The notes under the pieces: model-generated
What the model saw: only the letters and a program-made list of their open reading frames with translations
Database searches by the model: none
What the model was told of the DNA's origin: nothing
Part shown: one piece after another, positions 63,766 through 64,000 of the stretch
How positions within the stretch are numbered: the first letter of the stretch is position 1
Layout of the letters: each line of letters begins with the position of its first letter
Position numbers and translations under genes: made by a program
NCBI RefSeq assembly: GCF_040954835.1
Contig: NC_090708.1
Span: 27,044,001-27,108,000 of the forward strand
Source: Lepisosteus oculatus
Taxonomy: Eukaryota; Chordata; Actinopteri; Semionotiformes; Lepisosteidae
Length of the DNA: 64,000 nucleotides
Direction: 5' to 3'

Positions 63766-64000
63766 TTGTCTGTTGTGAGAACCTATTTTCAATTTGAATA
63801 TATTTACTTTTTGTTTGTGATGTGTAGTTTTTTTAAAGAAGATTAATGATGAATATTAAAACTAGTGCTACTGGAATTATTATTATTATTGCTGTGTTGA
63901 TGTGATGAAGGTGATCCACTAAATACTAAAACTTAAAAAGCATTTTACTTGTATGTTTTTTTTGATTACCAAGAGAGAGGTGGTTCTGAGAAAATATTTA
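63766..64000. other. intergenic
   Basis: AT-rich with a short (ATT)n run near 63873-63890. It resembles the start of the receptor introns at 17300 and 35440 ('aaaactagtg', 'aagagagaggtgg'). Confidence 0.4.

Overview
This window is vertebrate nuclear DNA, almost certainly from a ray-finned fish. It is AT-rich and packed with the repeat classes typical of fish genomes: Tc1/mariner transposons, LINE-2-clade and other LINEs, Penelope-like elements, Gypsy and retrovirus-like LTR elements, and tRNA- and 5S-derived SINE-like repeats. The single-copy content is a small olfactory (odorant) receptor cluster, with every receptor copy on the minus strand. Nothing in the sequence fixes the species; a non-teleost ray-finned fish is only an impression.

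Receptor cluster. Only one receptor is intact (15498-16472, 324 aa). The others are broken: a C-terminal half at 6.2-6.6 kb; an N-terminal scrap at 34.45-34.56 kb; a copy split by a 7.3-kb inverted-repeat transposon (39.9-48.2 kb); a copy split by a 1.36-kb solo LTR (56.0-58.25 kb); and faint relics at 60.4 and 63.6 kb. Four units share more than the coding exon. About 1-2.3 kb upstream of each start lies a conserved short non-coding exon, with a TATA-like box in three of the four and a GT splice donor (18.8, 36.6, 49.9 and 59.3 kb). A conserved acceptor-like site lies about 40 bases before each ATG. A conserved block with AATAAA lies downstream of two receptors. The cluster therefore grew by duplication of whole two-exon transcription units and then decayed under transposon load.

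Layout. 0-0.65 kb: 3' end of a Tc1 element. 0.9-4.6 kb: three LTRs of a TGTCAC...TACA family, two of them solo LTRs with perfect 5-bp target duplications. 6.1-6.7 kb: receptor pseudogene. 7.6-14.3 kb: three LINE remnants, including a fairly complete endonuclease-RT element at 9.8-12.5 kb. 14.7-18.9 kb: the intact receptor unit. 19.9-25.8 kb: a rearranged endogenous retrovirus-like element with an inverted LTR, a triplicated primer-binding-site-like repeat and an 897-codon open frame. 27.1-28.6 kb: solo LTR of the same family. 29-34.2 kb: LTRs, a Gypsy pol pseudogene and a 97-bp Penelope-derived insertion. 34.4-36.6 kb: dead receptor unit. 39.9-50.0 kb: split receptor unit with nested insertions. 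51.3-52.2 kb: an 806-bp near-perfect palindromic Penelope-like insertion with a 13-bp target duplication. 53.2-54.5 kb: old LTR. 55.0-55.8 kb: a Tc1/mariner-superfamily relic with terminal inverted repeats. 56.0-59.4 kb: second split receptor unit. 59.5-64 kb: 5S-derived repeat, a Penelope end and receptor relics.

I found no other host protein-coding gene, no functional tRNA or rRNA gene and no CRISPR array. Family assignments come from reading translated motifs, not from database searches.
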